Assembly (NCBI GenBank): GCA_012295275.1 | Contig: CM022667.1 | Coordinates: forward strand, 21,646,667-21,710,666 | Length of the DNA stretch: 64,000 nucleotides | Direction of reading: 5' to 3' | Origin: Chrysomallon squamiferum | Lineage: Eukaryota; Mollusca; Gastropoda; Neomphalida; Peltospiridae | In this document: one piece after another, positions 16,188 to 33,626 of the stretch | How the letters are laid out: each line of letters starts with the position of its first letter | Position numbering within the stretch: position 1 is the stretch's first letter | The notes under the pieces: model-generated | What the model was told of the DNA's origin: nothing | What the model saw: the letters and a program-made list of their open reading frames with translations, nothing else | Databases searched by the model: none | Position numbers and translations under genes: made by a program

Positions 16188-16660
16188 CATTTATTGTCAC
16201 ATAACTTAGCTAAAATTTTATGCTCATTAGTGTTTTTGATTTACAGTACAAAAATTGGATATTTTTTTCAAGTTTATCCATTTTGAATTTGGTATTTATG
16301 GTTTCTGTACTAACCTATAAGCAAAGCCAAAATGACAGCGTTGTCAACAACCATTACCTGAAACATGTTTCATCCGTTTGAAGATTTTTCATACCATTTC
16401 ATTGCATAATATGAAATATTTTTTACATGGTCATGAATAATTCATTTTGGTGCCATTTCTTTCCATAAAGCCGCCATACATTTTGAAATAGGTTGTTTGA
16501 TATAGAAATGTACATGTTAAAAGTTGATTTTGCATTAAAATTCTAAAAGGAATTGTGTTTGCTTAGTCTTTTAATATTATTTTTTCTTTCTACATTCACC
16601 AAATTGCTTGTTTTATGTTGGAGCTATCATACACATTTTTTTTTTTTAAATCGGGGGGGA

Positions 16661-16705
<45 letters not shown>

Positions 16706-17611
16706 TAAAAGATGATGAAACAAAGTCTATTCAACTAGTCATTTATTTTTATTTTATTTTTATTTCACATACATGATCTGATTAAAAAAACAACCACCAA
16801 GTAAAGAAATGTGTTATCATTGCATCATTATTTCATTATTAACCTCCAAGTACTAGTATGTAAAATAAGGTAATTACTTTAAAAAGTAAATTATGAATAT
16901 TACAATATTAAAAAAAAAAAAAAGATTAAATGCCGACTGATATTTTAAGAGTAGATCTAAATCAAATATAAATATCAAAAATGTTTAACAGTGATAATGA
17001 ATGACAGAAGCATTTATTATAATTACCATTTTTTTTCACTGAATGCTATTTGGACTAACTGATGATACATGATGTGTGCGACCGATGAACTAACAAAATA
17101 AATGTACAAGAAATGTTCAATCTTTCAAAATTAGAGCTGTTCTATTTTATTTCTGAAGCAACTGTCTCTTCAACAGCACTTCAAATATAATTTACAAAGA
17201 TGTATTACCATGAAACTCTACTCATATGATAGGTAAAGCCATGGCTTTAAGAAAAATATTGATAAAGAGAGTTTACCCTATATATCTGTATTTACACATT
17301 TGTGACAGCGAGTTGTACATGTTCAGACATATGTTTTTATGTATTATGATGCATTAAAAGTTTAATTGTAACTATAATATGCAAAATTCAGATCGTTACT
17401 TTCCATGATCATTTCAGTCAGTTGGAATTCTGCACTGCGTTATATAACAACAAAACGGAACATTTGGCAAATTGATAAAATGTTCCTCTACAATCTACAG
17501 TTAAAGAGGCTAATGAATAATGATGTATTGCATTTTCAAGTAAGTCTGTTGCAGGTTAGTTTGTAACAAATGGAGTCTTCAAACTTAGTCGGATGAGCGG
17601 TTAAGTCTGTG
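13105..17611. other. Convergent 3' flanks of PRELID3B and RAB5IF
   Basis: About 4.5 kb between two facing stop codons, presumably holding both 3' UTRs. It contains repeated AATAAA-type signals (for example near 13970 and 14460), an AT microsatellite at about 16160-16187 and a GA microsatellite at 16663-16702 preceded by a short G run. I see no exons or RNA genes. Confidence 0.5.
16663..16702 (+). repeat. GA microsatellite
   Basis: An uninterrupted purine tract of about 20 GA units in the intergenic DNA between the convergent PRELID3B and RAB5IF genes. Confidence 0.95.
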
Positions 17612-19798
17612 CTAGGAATCTGCATGCAAAGCTGAGTAAAATATAATCCATGCCACCTGCAAAAGATCAAAATTACATTATTAATTATAATACAAGAACA
17701 AACTTGGATGCTGGGAAGGAAGAAAGCAAAAGATCAAAAAAAGTAAAACATTCATATAAACTCATAAGTACTCAAACATCTGTGTGAATGATCTTAATGA
17801 CTCACCTGCATGTATTTCTAAATCTCAGTTTCAACAAATTATGTACAAAGACAATTAAAAGAGAATAATGTACATTATTTGAAAAACAAAACAACTCCAT
17901 AAAATGAAATATTTTACCAAAAATGAAGAAAATGATGTCATCAGCCCTTCTTTCAAAATTTCTGAGGTTCCTCCATATTCTTCTTCATCTATTTTATGAA
18001 AACTACTGTAGTACAGATACACAACTGCTACATTTATTATAAGAAATCTGAAAAATAAACATTAAAACTAAGATTTAACATAGTAACAAAGCACTTAATT
18101 ATGTTTGTTTTCTTTAATTACAAATCACTCAAGTGTTTAAATCAAATTTAAATGCATTTGAAATTGAACAACACATATTAAAATTAAGAAATTAATATAA
18201 ACTAGATGAACATTGAATGTGACAATTTTGAGGATTAAAACAAATATATGTGTCCATATTCTGAAATTCTACTGCTGATACCATTACAAAGAAAAAAACT
18301 TGCATGAACTATCATAGACAGTGCCACAGAAAATTAAAAACTGGTTGTTTATTGTCTCTCCCTATTTTGAAAGTTAACCATTAATGGTATTGAATAAAAT
18401 AGTTCAATAATTGGTTGGGTATGTGTCTGTGGATAAGCTATGAAAAAAAATGGTCACCATAACTGGTTACTTTTTTCAATAACTTTAGTTCCATGTTTTT
18501 TCTGTTACTGACCCTTTCTGGGCGAGATTATTCCCTGGGTCTCATAACTGACTGGAATCTATCAACACAGAAACTACATGGCTACTATAACTAATGGAGA
18601 AGGTTCAGCTTCAGTAGAAGATCTAACATGACTGGAAAATCATTTTTATTCCATCTGGTTTCAACATTCTTTGGATAAGATGGAAATTGCTTCAGGAAAA
18701 CATGACTTTCAAACATCAAAATATGTCACAGAGTCTATGATCTAGCTGGAAAATCATGGTCATTTTTGGTGAGGACAATATACATGTCCAATTAAGCACC
18801 TATCATCTCACATGTGCAAATTCATTTTTATTTGACAATTCCTTGATCTGCTTGGTCTTCACTACTCTCATGATGTGCTAAGATAAATCACAATGTATGC
18901 TGTAACCTTAAATGTTTTTAATGATGTCGGTCATATTGTAAATCCTTAATTTACTTGGAAATTAATTGTTTTGACTGAACAAATTATCCTATATGAACAT
19001 TAATCAAAACAATGGCACATATAGCCATTTTGAACATAAAAAATATGCATTTCTTTCAGATAATAAAATTGGAAACAGGATACTCACAGAGCTAAACCAA
19101 TAAAGCCTTTAAGTGGAAGAATACCCCAGACAATTCCCAGAATCACACCAATGATTTGACGTAACCAGTAAATAACATCTAAGAATTCATCCTGAAAGTA
19201 ATATTATTATTAATATAAAGAGGCATTTAAAATTATAAATAATGTTATATTAATTCTTCTTAAACTGTTATTTTATACTGTGCTACCATGTGTTATACAA
19301 TTCTTTAAAAAAAAAAAAAAAAAAAAAGCTATAAAAGGCTATATTACTATATTCTGTTTGTTATTTCTTAACTTATAAAAAAACGTAACTAAACGTGTAA
19401 TTAAATCAGTATATAATACTATATACTTCTTATTTTAAAAGATGATGTAAAAAATTTAAATAATAAATAAATTTATACATTTGTACGTTATTTTTCTCTC
19501 AAAATTCTAATTTATGTTTATATACGCCTTGCTGGTTTATAGTCCCATGATAAAGAGCTGGTTATACTCAAAAAATAAGATTTAAAAATTAGTGCTAAAT
19601 CATGTAAATGAGTTTTTCTGGAATGACCAAAGAACACTAATGAAGCCAATTAATCGGGTTAATAATATTATTATATTTTAAAACAAAATATTTTCGAACC
19701 TTATCTTTCCACGTCGATTCGGGTGTGAATACTTTCGAATAAATAGATATATTTTCTTTTTCTTCTGCAATGTTCCGTTTTCGAACAGATGTACTCAT
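17612..19798 (-). CDS. RAB5IF: RAB5IF, three-pass ER/mitochondrial membrane protein
   Basis: Four minus-strand coding exons, in coding order: 19798-19700, 19191-19088, 18047-17918 and 17656-17612. They give 125 residues, near the family length of about 129. Recognisable blocks are WKDKDEFLDVIYWLRQIIG, GILPLKGFIGLA, KIDEEEYGGTSEILKEGLM and the C-terminal VAWIIFYSALHADS. The residues from about 40 to 90 form two hydrophobic segments, with a third near 107-121. By family knowledge, this protein (also called OPTI or RCAF1) works with TMCO1 in the ER multipass translocon and has also been linked to respiratory supercomplex assembly. The start at 19798 fits homologues. The same frame stays open to an upstream ATG at 19924, which would add 42 basic residues. 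Confidence 0.94.
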
Positions 19799-20626
19799 GA
19801 TTTTCTGCACACTACACAGGTGAAAACTACCGATTGACTGGTACTCAACAAGACCACGTTGACATTTGCTGCGCCAGATTCTTTTAAGAAACTTGTTATA
19901 ACTACGGAAGACCTCTAGTACCATAATGTACTGTCAAAAAACAACGACACACGATATGGTTTACTTCCGACGGAATAATAATAACTTATGTGATTTGCCG
20001 GCGTTTCACCCTATTCTGTCATTAATGACTAAATGTTCATTAAAATAGCTAATTTCAGTTGTTTCAATTTTTTTCTTCTTCATACTCGTTCCTTTTATTT
20101 ATTTTGTTTTGTTGTTTTTATTATGATGTTAGTTATTGTTTATTTTTAATTTTGCCTTCTCTCTTCATACTTATTTTATTCTTATCATCCTTTAGTCATC
20201 TATATTATTCTTATTTACACACATACACACTTTCATCTTGGTATAGTTTATGTGTATCAAAAACAAACAAAAAACAACAGGAAACACAAACAAAAAATGT
20301 AATTTAAATCATTATATTTCATTCTATATACATGTATACATATGATAATATATTAAAAACATTAAAACAATTTTTAAATTGCTGTTGTAAACAAATTAAA
20401 AGTCAAAACTAATTTTCTACTTTTTGGTATCTATATTTTACTATCATTATTATTTAATTATTTTGCTACATAATTAAAACACTTTTATTTCATTTTTCTA
20501 TGAAACAAAGTAATAATTTGTTTTTTCTGTTATATTTGTAATTTTCATCATTAAAAATAAACATTTTTAAAAAATTTCTTTGAAACATAAGTAAATGATA
20601 ACTTGCTTCTTCTGTAATATATTTTG
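19799..20626. other. Spacer between RAB5IF and the DUSP gene
   Basis: Contains the presumed RAB5IF promoter and 5' UTR (19799-20000, relatively CpG-rich) and the 3' UTR of the upstream minus-strand phosphatase. T-rich and AT-rich low-complexity sequence fills the rest. No exon was found, apart from the possible RAB5IF N-terminal extension at 19799-19924. Confidence 0.5.
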
Positions 20627-22493
20627 TCATATATGTCTTCCATTGCCAAGATCAGTATTAAGTTGACACAACTGTTTCAAAAATCCATCATTTGGGAATA
20701 TTTCTCTCTTTTCTCGCACTGTTTTAATTGCTTGCATCAAGTTCATATTTCTTCTGATCATGAGAAAAGCTAAAATAATGGCAGCTGATCGACTGATACC
20801 TTGCTGACAGTGTACTAATACCTTTCCTATAAAAAAACAAAATAATATAAAATGAAAATAATGTTAATTACTACAACATTATTACAACATATATCCAAAC
20901 ACAATTACTAATGTAATATAAATTTAATGAAAATTCTGTTTGGAATCATTATTTTTATATCAGCTGAATGAAAATGAATGAATATCTATTTAATAAAATC
21001 ATTATGATATTATTTTAATTATGTGTTCATCATCTGTTTTATGCATTAAGGACATGTAATTGGCAGAGGCTGTAGCGTGCTAAGCAGGGTAGAAAATTTA
21101 CTTTATGTTCCAAGTTTATTTTATTTGTTTTAGCAACCCAACATCATCAGTCTTAACAAAAAAGACAATAATAATGCAAAATATTTTTTTCCTTTTTCAG
21201 CTTTCATTAAACTGACCTTCAGATTTCAGACATTTTTCTATTAAGTCTGCAGCATTCTGGAAATATTTGTTGATTTTAAATGTCATTATATCAAGAGCTG
21301 GTATTCCATGGAACCCAATATCAACATCGCTGTAAAATTCAGAATTAGTATTGATCTGATTAAATTTACTTCCTTGTGCAGCATTCACTACAAGTTTAAT
21401 ACCCAGTGACTTTAGGTGATCTTTATCTTCTGCCGACATCCTGTTAGAAAAATAAAATCAAACAACTATAGAAGAGAATTAATCCATTGAAAATGTTTAA
21501 CAACATCTGTACATTTTAATGTTAACAAAATGAATTAAAAGTGAATAGAAAGGGAAATTTTACTTTCAGTGAAATGAGTGAATTCTGCTGCGACAGTGCC
21601 ATTAACAGTTTTGTTGCTGACATATTTGTTTTGAAATACTAAAATACTAAACCTCATAATAATAATAATGCAAATTTTAATTATAAAAATATCAGTGTAT
21701 GTAATTAAAATTAATTGATTTTAATTTATATTATATAATTTAGAGGATAAAATAATTTTACAACACTTGAACTTTCAGAAACAAATTATTTCAATTTTTT
21801 TTTTTTTTTTTTTATACTGTTTTGTACAAACACATCTAGTGCTATAATGTTATGTTCAAACTATTCAACAAAGCAATCACCCAGAAGACACATTATTTGC
21901 CAACTCACCGGTTGCCAAGATAGAGTCCTGGATATACTTCATTGTACTGATGTAGGGGTTCAACAGGGAATTTCAGTTCCTCAACATTACAAGACCTTAA
22001 ATACTGACGTACTTCAGAGAACAGCTTTACCTCACAGATTTCTGTGATAGATAACAAAATGTACAGTTAATTTAGAGGAATGTGCCTTTTATTTGCAACA
22101 AATGAAATATCTTTAATTATTTCTTTATTTTTTTCAGCTGGTTTCATTTAACTTAATTTTATAAACAAATAACACCACTCTAAATAAATAAATAAATAAA
22201 TAAAATAAAAAGAAAGTAAAAGTGACATGATAAAAAATATCAAGTTTACCGAGTTAAGGTTACCTATGTGAAAAAATATGGCTGTATTTTTTTCTCTAAC
22301 TGAAAGGAATCATGGAATGTAGTCTCTGGCACTTGAACTGACTTCAGCTACGAATTCATGCTTTTCATGTTAAAATAGCATTACTTCTGTTCACAGAGGT
22401 TTAAACACAGCACAACATTTACTTATTTGCTATTTACTAAATTTAGCATGAAACAAAATATAAAACCAAGAACTAACCTTCCTGTTTCAACAT
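20627..22493 (-). CDS. DUSP3: Atypical dual-specificity phosphatase, DUSP3/VHR type
   Basis: Four minus-strand coding exons, in coding order: 22493-22478, 22041-21909, 21440-21217 and 20826-20627. They give 190 residues against 185 for human DUSP3. [11 protein letters not shown] begins the catalytic fold at about residue 40. [15 protein letters not shown] and INTNSEFY follow. An aspartate in PALD near residue 98 is placed as the general acid. The signature [10 protein letters not shown] supplies the nucleophilic cysteine and arginine (HCx5R), and [17 protein letters not shown] ends the domain. The family dephosphorylates phosphotyrosine and phosphothreonine on MAP kinases and other targets. 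The first coding exon is only 16 bases (MLKQE plus one base). An in-frame stop (TAG) lies 15 bases before this ATG, which supports the start. DUSP13 or DUSP26 relationship is not excluded. The gene is divergent from PSMA7. Confidence 0.93.
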
Positions 22494-26247
<3,754 letters not shown>

Positions 26248-28206
26248 TAATTTAATAATTACTTTATACATCTGGAACTGAATTTTGATTTGGGGAATGA
26301 AGTTGGTCTTGCTTTGGGCTTTTCAAAATGGACAAGGACACGTTCATTGGTTTGGATAAACAAGAAAAATGTGTCATGCAAAATTTAAAAATTAAATAAA
26401 ATATGAAGGTGCAGATATCTGGTTCAAATTTAAGAAAAAACCAAGGTTAGGATGTATTAAATAGTTTTGCTGGCTAGTTGACATTACACTAGTATTCATG
26501 TAAAATACATTATTATATATTTGTGTAATTAAAAATATATCATCATCAACTTTTTATTTTTTTATTTTCTCCAAGATACTTCAGATTTTTTTCATTTGCA
26601 TTTTACTCATCTTTTTGTGTTCACATTTTATCATGAATAAAAAAAAAAGTTTTAAATTTTTTTTTTTTTTGTTCTATATTCATAATTTTAATGAGAAGAA
26701 CTATTTAAAAATAAAAAGGAACCTCAAACCTATATATTATTTGTTGTGTAAATAGCAACTATTTGATTTCTCATGACTGATGTCTAAAAGTGAGTATTAA
26801 AAAAAATAATACGACAGTCACTTTATCTCAAAAATACATTCAGTTGTAATGGTGATGCTTTCGGTACAATCTGTCCATAATCAAAAAGTTGAAAATTATT
26901 TTAAATTACAAACTTTTAGTAATATTATCCTATAACACTAGCATTCTTTCATCTGCATAAGCAAACCAGTTTTTTTTTTTAAAAATAATTTTATAGGTTT
27001 ATATTTTATATTATGTTCAATGCTTTATGTAATTCAGACTTGCTGCAAAACATTATAAAAAACAAAACAAATGGCTATAATGTGCCAAACAGAGAAAACT
27101 ACAGGTATCAGTTGTAAACTACTGTAACATACTGAGTACAGAGTAAGACAAACACTTGACAGTAACATGTAAACAGTAATTAAAAATTATCAAGTTTATG
27201 AATTATATACAGATGAATCCTTTGGAGAACCAGCATAAACATATGTGATTAAGCAAATATTGAAGACAAATGTTAATATGAAATCTATTTCAAATTCGAT
27301 TAGATAAAAAAATTTGAGACATAGAAAAACAACAATCAAAGCAAGAATCAAATAATTATTTTTACTTTCTTTCAAAATATATGTTCAGTGACATGTTCTG
27401 CAATTCTCTCAGTAAAAACACTAAAATGTTATTAATTATTTAACACTTCTGAGTCAGACATCTTTGACAATAGTTATATTACAAAACAAGCTCAAGTAAA
27501 AAATCGGTTTGAAATTAAGAGAAAAATCTTGCCAAATAAAGCCATGAACAAAGATCCACTTTGAATTCAGTAAAACGAGGTAAGACATTGTCAAAGCTAA
27601 CGTGTCACTAGGCAGTCATTTTTACAACACACTTATATCCTAAAGAAAACAAATCTAAACCATGAAAAAAAAAAAAAAAAAAAAAAAAAAATTACAGATT
27701 TTAAAAACATTTATAATAAGAATTTGCCTGTGTTTCACATGTATGCAATAGATATTTTTACCAAAATCCATCACAAAAACATTTCCTGATACTTACATAA
27801 TTTTACTAAATGTAAAACATTATTTTGATATGCTGTGTGCACAGCTGCAAATGTTAATCTTTCAAATGAAAACAAACCCAGTGTCACAAGCAATTGAATC
27901 TAAAAGCAGCAAAGCAAATGTATAGCAATGTACTAGTTATAACATTACAAAAATCATCATGATAAAATACAACCAGTCAACAATTTTAAGTTATTTAATA
28001 ATTTTTAAAATGGGGAAAACTGATTTAGGAAAGAACTAACATTAAACTAAAAAAAGTGTTAACAGGATCAGTAATTTTTATGCAGCATATGTGATCAAAG
28101 TAAAGTCTTTGACTGCAAAGACTGGGCATAACACACTTCAGGATGTTGTCTTTCAGCCATGGTCAACAGCACACAGGCAAATTCATCAATTCAAAACAAT
28201 AATACT
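26248..28206. other. Convergent 3' flanks of PSMA7 and NUTF2
   Basis: About 2 kb between facing stop codons, presumably both 3' UTRs. An AATAAA-type signal at about 26394 is a plausible PSMA7 poly(A) site. Poly-A and poly-T runs occur near 26640-26670 and 27663-27691. No exons or RNA genes were recognised. Confidence 0.45.
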
Positions 28207-30243
28207 TCAAGCTGTTTCTGGGAAGTTGTACAAGGCTAACCTAAAAATTTCATTGTCAATGAAGAAACTATTCAAAGATTTCAGAATAAAAGTGTGTGAA
28301 AATCCCAGGGCTTTGTCCTGTTCATTCTGAAATATAATAAATACAAATAAATAAAAAAATAAATAAATCAACAAACAAATAATGCAAAAAAGGAACAGAA
28401 ATTTCATTGTTAAAAATGAAACATGAAAAAAACAGCATTATTAAATGTGATATTTGACTGAATTTTTTACTATATTAGATGAAACCCAAAATCATTGCAT
28501 CATTACTTAGGATTAGTATAACAAAAAATATCCACATTAAGATAAATCAATGCAGATTTTATTTCTCACTCAGATGGTAAAATTTCAGGTCTTTACAATA
28601 TCAGTTTGTATTTAATGCTATATTTTATTTATTAACTTATACAAAACTGAAACAGATTTTACACTATTTATTTACACCATCACAGGTTCACTTTACAAGC
28701 CAAATTTTAAAATTATTCTCAAAATATGTATCTGTATATATTTCATAAAATGTGACACCCTTTCCAAACTATTAAAAAGTTTTGACTTTGATTATAACAT
28801 GACTGATGATTAAATTTAAAATACCTTTAGTTGACCTATGACTTGAATTAATACTCCTAGTCCTGGTATCACTTGGCTGTCCACTACAGTCACTGCTCTT
28901 TGAATCCGTCCTAAAGGTATAGTCTGTAAAACAAATTTTTGGAAAATAGAAATCTTACATGAAAAGTAAAGTATACTCCACTAGATAAGTGTGTGTGTGT
29001 GTGTGTGTTATTTACAGACTAGTAACAACAGCATTCAAGACATCACTGATTAATTTTAAAAGCTGACTGTCACATTCAGTTGTTGTATTTTACTTACTCC
29101 AAGTTTTTCCCTGATTGCCACCTGACCAGTGGTCTGTGTTCCTTCAAATGTCAACTTTGCATCAGCCTGTTCAGTAATAAACAAGAAATAAACCATATAA
29201 CAATGAACTGAAAATTATCAAAATATGATTATGAAAAATGAGGCTATTTCTTACCATTGTTTATTCACTAAATGTACTTTTGCCGTTACATTATGAGTAT
29301 TAATAGATTCCACAATATCTGAGCAATCAGAACTGATCTTCATAATATTGGTGTTGATTTTGGATTGTATTTAGGTTTTTTCAGCATTGTTAGGCATAAT
29401 GCACTGATGTGCATAAATAGTGGATTACATCTTACTGCCTAATGCATGCACACTTTGAAATACTTAAATAAATAAAAACAACAACCCAGTAACAAAAATT
29501 AAATTACAAATATGACACTATTTCTTCTCTTTAGGACAAATGTGATCTGCCATTACAAATTATACAATTCTAGTTATTAGTTTTTAAACTTGTTACATTT
29601 ATTCTTGTTGCTCAGATTTTCAATTGTGGTTACTAATTTATTGCTGAATTTTTTAATTATTTAAGTTTATTTTTTAGATAATACTAATACTGATTATTTA
29701 TTTGGTTTTCAATGTAAAATCTTCTCACTTTACTTAAATTAAAATAAAGTATTTCACTATTTGCGTATTATTATCAAAACATTTTAAGAAAGGTTCAAAA
29801 TAATTATTTCATTTACGCGAAATGAGAGATAAGTGATAAATGAAAATAATAATAATCTATAAAGTTTTGTTTCAAATTAATGTTGGCGTAATCTTTAACC
29901 TGGAATCAAATATGATTCACTAACAGAACTTAAGAAATATATAAGCATAAATAAGTATAATCATTAACAATCTGTATAATAATAATTAAAATTAAAATAC
30001 AAGAATTACATTAAACTGCAAATTAGTATGATTCTATCTCAATATCTGTACTGTGTGCAAGTAACTGCGTCTGCGAGGATACATTCAATATGAATATCCC
30101 AAACTCAAGTCTGAAGTACAGGAACTTACAGTGTATAAATCCACTAACTCCGGTCTCGTTGACGGATTATCGAATTTCTGATAATATGCATCAACAAATG
30201 CTGTTGCTACAGTTTGACAAAACTGCGATTCGGCGTCTGCCAT
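28207..30243 (-). CDS. NUTF2: Nuclear transport factor 2 (Ran-GDP importer)
   Basis: Four minus-strand coding exons, in coding order: 30243-30130, 29166-29098, 28923-28825 and 28326-28207. Phases are all 0 and the product is 133 residues against 127 in human NTF2. Matching blocks are FVDAYYQKFDN, LTFEGTQTTGQVAI, IPLGRIQRAVTVVDSQVIP, VIGQLK, LGFSHTFILK and IFRLALYNF. NTF2 is a cone-shaped homodimer that binds Ran-GDP and FxFG nucleoporins and carries Ran into the nucleus. The glutamate equivalent to human E42 is kept. The W-E-G of human is F-E-G here, and the DED Ran-binding stretch is EQD, so the gene is more diverged than the others nearby. NTF2-like paralogues such as NXT are a weaker fit. 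Confidence 0.9.
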
Positions 30244-31396
30244 TACAATTTCTTTTGTTTTTCAATGTTTGTCACCACTTACCACCGGTAAGATCTAACA
30301 TCAGTAAAAATTGTGACTGGTCTTATTATTCATGCTACGCTAGTTAGTCTTGTTCATCTGAGTTGTCCTAACAAGATTGGCTTTGCTATACACGAATCGT
30401 TGCTTCATTTTCATTCGTAATTTGAAAATACGGATGTTAACCAGTCATGGGCAAGCCTAACGTAATCTTTAGAATATCATCATTTACTATATTTATTTGC
30501 AAAATAAAGAAATAAATATTAATTCTTATCATATAAAAATAGTAATAAAATAAATTAAATAAATTAAATAAAAATAAACAACAGCAACAATAACACACAC
30601 ACAGCGTATAGTTAAAAAAAAAAGGAAACAAAAAAGACCAAACTTTTCACAATCTGTTAATTCGAGTCATTCGCCTATTATATATATATATATATATGAT
30701 AAAATTAATATTTATTTCTTTATTTTTCAAATAAATACAATGAGATAATATTCTAAAGATTACGTTATTTTGCTTGATTATATGTATATAATACATACAA
30801 ACATATATATATAAAATCTTTTTATTTTATTTTATTTTATTTTATTTTTTTATTTTTTTTTACTTAAAAGTTAATGACCCAAAATCAATTTTATCTTTTT
30901 GAATTGATAAATTTATTACAAAATTTCGATTTCTGTTTTTTGTAATTTCCATAATAACAATGCGAGTGGTTTAATTTAAGGTGATAGTTGCTTCTGTGCT
31001 CCTTTGGGTAGCGAATGGTTTATCAAAAGCTGTTGTTGTTATTAATCTACTACTAATCCTACTACTACTAAAACCACTACTACTACTATGTCTTACTGCT
31101 GTTGTTGTTGTTATTACGATTTAACATTACTGTCAGTAACATCACAATACAAAATTCTATAGGCCTCAAGTTTACTATATAGGAAAATTTGTAAAACGAT
31201 TTCTTGTTGGGAATTGATAATATAATCAAATGGTCACTAATTAAATATTGACAGAATGGTCATTCACTAGAAAGCTGAGAAAAACCTTCAAAAAAAAATT
31301 CTGTGACAGATTGTCACTAGATTTTGCCAAACAAAACATATCACTATTGTTTGCCTAAACGAAAACAATCCAAACAAAACAACATTAAAAAAAAAA

Positions 31397-31439
31397 TAAT
31401 AATAATAATAATAATAATAATCATAATAATAATAAATAA

Positions 31440-31520
<81 letters not shown>

Positions 31521-31533
31521 AATAAATAAATAA
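31397..31533 (+). repeat. Long AAT microsatellite
   Basis: About 40 AAT units, nearly pure, ending in AAAT units. It translates as poly-isoleucine on both strands, which explains long but meaningless open frames here. Confidence 0.95.
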
Positions 31534-32498
31534 TATAAACGAAAAATTTGTACAAAAAACATTAGCAATAAAATTATGAAAACACTGTTTAAAAGATGTA
31601 ACAGTTAATAAAAATTACAGTATTCTTAAGATAAAATAGTTACATTCTCCAGTATAATTTTTGCATTTTATCGTAACAAGGAAAGTTCCAAAATTCCAAT
31701 AAAGGGAGTGGCGCCTTTCTCCAAATGAAAATTAATTTCTTCGCAAATTTTAAAAAATTTGTTATCATTATTATTATTACTTTGCCTCATGGAGAGTTAT
31801 TCAGATAATGAGTAACGGAACTATTTGCCTCACCACTTTCTCTACAGCAGCAAGTAGGCAAAATTGGGGACCACTGAGCGCCACCCTATAAACTCCTGAC
31901 TGCGAAATGATAGTAACATCCACATAATTTAGAGAGCCTTGGAGCAGTCCATCAGCACATCAATTAAAAAGAAGGTTTTTTACTACCTTGAATAATTTTG
32001 TGTGTGTGTGTGTGTTGGTGTGTTTGGTTACAATTTAATACTGAGGTGACAATACATATTTAATATATCCTGTAAAGGTTTATGATTTTTGTTAGATTTT
32101 CTTTTGACTTCTAAATAAAGTTTTAGTTGATCAACTATGTGGCTCTCTGGTACACTGGGCTAACAAAGTGAAAGTAGTGTTGGGGACCAATGAACCATTT
32201 TCTGAGGGGTCCGATAAGCCACTTTGGGTCCCATGGGTTGGTGGCTCATTGGATCCCACTGCATATCAAAGGAATCAATATTATTTGATAGATGATTAAT
32301 TATTGGTATTATTATCTTCAAGTTAGATTAGAGTGCTGTATCTGGTATAAAAAGAATGCCTAGAAAGAAAGAAAGGAAGACAGAGGTTTCTTCTCAGCAG
32401 AACTAATGAAAAGCACTACTCACTTCATCGGTGATTGTACAAATGTAATTCACCTTAGTATGAAATTCATGACAGGAATTATTATTATAATTTTTATT

Positions 32499-32550
<52 letters not shown>

Positions 32551-32834
32551 GTTTTTGTTTTTTGTTTTTTGACCTAAGATTCTAGTTAGTTTCATTGTTT
32601 TAGTTCATGGCCATAGGTCCCTTACCCCGGGGCGCGAGAGCCATCACGGACCCTGTCACATAAGTGTGTCACTTAACGATTTGACGAAGACAAGCTATCA
32701 AACCCAATCGCGAGTAATAATGCCTCAACAACTTAGTCAACAGCTTTGAAAGTTTGGGCTCATCGGTCCCCAGTTTCCCCTACGTTTTTATATTTCCCCC
32801 ATCTATAGTCAGTAAATTATGTCCATCTTAATAT

Positions 32835-32865
<31 letters not shown>

Positions 32866-33096
32866 TAAATATATATATATATATATATACAATAAATAAT
32901 AGCTACAGAAGTATTAAAATTAATACCAGTAGCCTGAAACTGTTTGTTACTGTGTATATATAATTTTATGTAACAGAATATCAAGTAATTACTGTTAACG
33001 ACTTCCTGAAACACTTCTCACATTTATTATTTGGTTCCCTGACACTTCCTGTCTTAGGATAATCTACAATAACCGTATCAGACATGACAACAACAA

Positions 33097-33129
<33 letters not shown>

Positions 33130-33223
33130 TATTATTATTATTATGTGAAGTAGATATGACAAATTTAAACTTTTGGAAGAATGCGAACAAATAGAATTAT
33201 GACTGTAAGCTGAAAAATAGGTA

Positions 33224-33226
33224 GCA

Positions 33227-33281
<55 letters not shown>
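33224..33281 (+). repeat. AAT microsatellite
   Basis: A pure run of about 19 AAT units. A second shorter tract at 33097-33142 turns from AAT into ATT, forming a self-complementary stretch. Confidence 0.9.
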
Positions 33282-33285
<4 letters not shown>

Positions 33286-33589
33286 GAAATAAAAAGAAAA
33301 TAACTAAATAAATAATTTTTTAGAAATCAATTATGAAAAGTGGATTTACAGCAGATAATGTAGGATGGACATTTCTAAACATTTTATCGACAGTTTTATG
33401 GCGTTGAGGGTGGGCCTTTAGAGGTCCTAAACACTAAAAAGATTTTAGTGCTCCATGTGTATGCAACTGAAGATATAAACAATAATAAATCATAAAATAA
33501 ATTTTATTTTTCGAAAGGAAACGAAATTTATAGTATGCAGGAAAATAATGTTTATTTTGGGGTACTTCCACCATAATTATATTTGGAAC

Positions 33590-33626
<37 letters not shown>

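Noticed and set aside
20059-20307. Phe/Leu-rich frame with a signal-peptide-like start
   Set aside because: T-rich low-complexity DNA in the RAB5IF-DUSP3 spacer; no conserved motif.
31324-31568. Poly-isoleucine frames on both strands
   Set aside because: They are translations of an AAT microsatellite.
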